A DNA stretch of 64,000 bases, from contig OX235275.1 of the NCBI GenBank assembly GCA_944472155.2, positions 56,003,228 through 56,067,227 of the forward strand. Direction: 5' to 3'. Origin of the DNA: Trichobilharzia szidati. Taxonomy: Eukaryota > Platyhelminthes > Trematoda > Strigeidida > Schistosomatidae. This document shows positions 63,125 through 64,000 of this stretch, in pieces; position 1 is the stretch's first letter; each line of letters begins with the position of its first letter. The position numbers and the translations under genes were made by a program. The notes below the pieces were generated by a model. That model worked only from the letters and a program-made list of their open reading frames with translations. It made no database searches and had not been told where the DNA came from.

Positions 63125-63345
63125 AATCATTGTTCATTGAATTTGGTTCCAATGGATGAATAATCAATGAGCTTTCCTCGTATCCTGAAGGACCAGGTTT
63201 TGATCTTCATTGGAGTCATGGGTGAGTGCTGATGAGAAGTCCTAAAGAAAATCAGTACAAAACAGCTGTCCAGTAGTCCATGGTTATCAGCAGTACTCTA
63301 GCCAATATCAGTCCGTGATTTAACTTGAAATTGATATTTATTTAA
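63125..63345 (+). mobile_element. Hammerhead SINE family A, degenerate
   Basis: Head remnant (AATGAGCTTTCCTCG; GACCAGGTTTTGATC), ribozyme 3' half (AAAACAGCTGTCCAGTAGTCC) and a tail trace. Confidence 0.55.
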
Positions 63346-63349
63346 ATGG

Positions 63350-64000
63350 TTTATGAAACTTGTGTCCCAAGAAAATTTAGAACTCTTCTTTGATATCAGC
63401 AACAAGATATTCAATGAAGAGATTATTTTCAATCAGTTTGCACAATTCATTTATATATTCTGACTATTGTCTAATATGAGTATTTGTGAACTAATCAAAT
63501 ACGGAGGCTAGGAGTAATCGCCAACTCTTGTAGTAGTTCAGTGAACACTAGAGAAAATTGATTATTGATAAATGATACTGATTAAAAATCTTAAAACTGA
63601 TCAATAAACGAATGAGCTGTAGGAACTTCATTTTCCATGCTCCGGAACACGCTCTTGTATGTGTGGCTAAATAAAGGTGTAGTAAAAACTATCAACGGTT
63701 CGATATATATATATATATATGTACATATATATATATATAGACCATCTTGTCCATGCAGGTCATAAAAGCCAGTAGTGAGGAGTCCTTTTCTATCCCCTAT
63801 CGGGTATCGAATAAACTGCCAAATGCCTCAAGGTATCGAATACTTCGTTGCAATTCGCCTACAACAACTAGAGCTCAGAATACGCAAGTAACAGGTTCAG
63901 CCACACTCCTAGTATCCTAGTCTATCGTGGGACCTATGAATTCATAAGTTCTGCATTGATTTTTTTCTAATTTATCTGATATTGAATCAGTTTAGTGTTA
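63350..64000. other. Unassigned, with (AT)n at 63703-63739
   Basis: An AT dinucleotide run lies at 63703-63739, broken by GTAC. No gene recognised to the window end. Confidence 0.5.

Noticed and set aside
1..64000. CRISPR arrays, operons or bacterial-type regulatory signals
   Set aside because: Introns, SINEs, LINEs and SWI/SNF subunit show a eukaryotic genome; no direct-repeat and spacer arrays were seen.

Overview
Eukaryotic nuclear DNA that I read as a blood fluke (genus Schistosoma). The evidence is short coding exons in long introns packed with degenerate retroelements, tRNA-headed SINEs that carry hammerhead ribozymes (one matches the Schistosoma alpha-type repeat), and many Penelope-like elements. 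The species cannot be settled by eye. Only two host genes can be named with confidence. All other long open frames are transposon remnants or chance frames.

The left half (5.6-30.4 kb) is one minus-strand gene: the SWI/SNF (BAF/PBAF) core subunit SMARCB1 (SNF5/INI1). I reconstruct seven coding exons. All six introns are GT-AG and every phase joins, giving 459 residues: winged helix, a long Ser/Gly/Asn/Thr-rich linker, RPT1, RPT2 and the basic C-terminal helix. The introns (about 1.8-7.8 kb) hold nested SINEs, LINE pieces, Penelope-like pieces and foldbacks. The 5' flank holds a Gypsy-like LTR and a truncated gag start, both in the orientation of SMARCB1.

From 31 to 49 kb I see no recognisable host gene. 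The region has Penelope-like and LINE fragments, a near-perfect palindrome that encodes the same peptide on both strands (38.3-38.9 kb), a partial LTR, and long unassigned AT-rich stretches.

At 49.1 kb on the plus strand lies an uninterrupted 245-codon gene for a TVP23/FAM18-type Golgi membrane protein, with two 3' splice acceptors just upstream of its ATG. From 50 to 64 kb the sequence is repeats again: hammerhead SINE pairs, a Penelope-like copy between inverted repeats, a solo LTR with a 4-bp target duplication, and one isolated 105-nt candidate exon (57,444-57,548) of a gene I do not recognise.

The most unusual pattern is the arrangement of the hammerhead SINEs. They lie repeatedly as head-to-head inverted pairs, with a ribozyme module and tail at each outer end and the tRNA-like heads inside. 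At least eight loci of one family and two of another show it. One ribozyme (10,728-10,772) has every canonical core base and perfect stems; two others are nearly intact.
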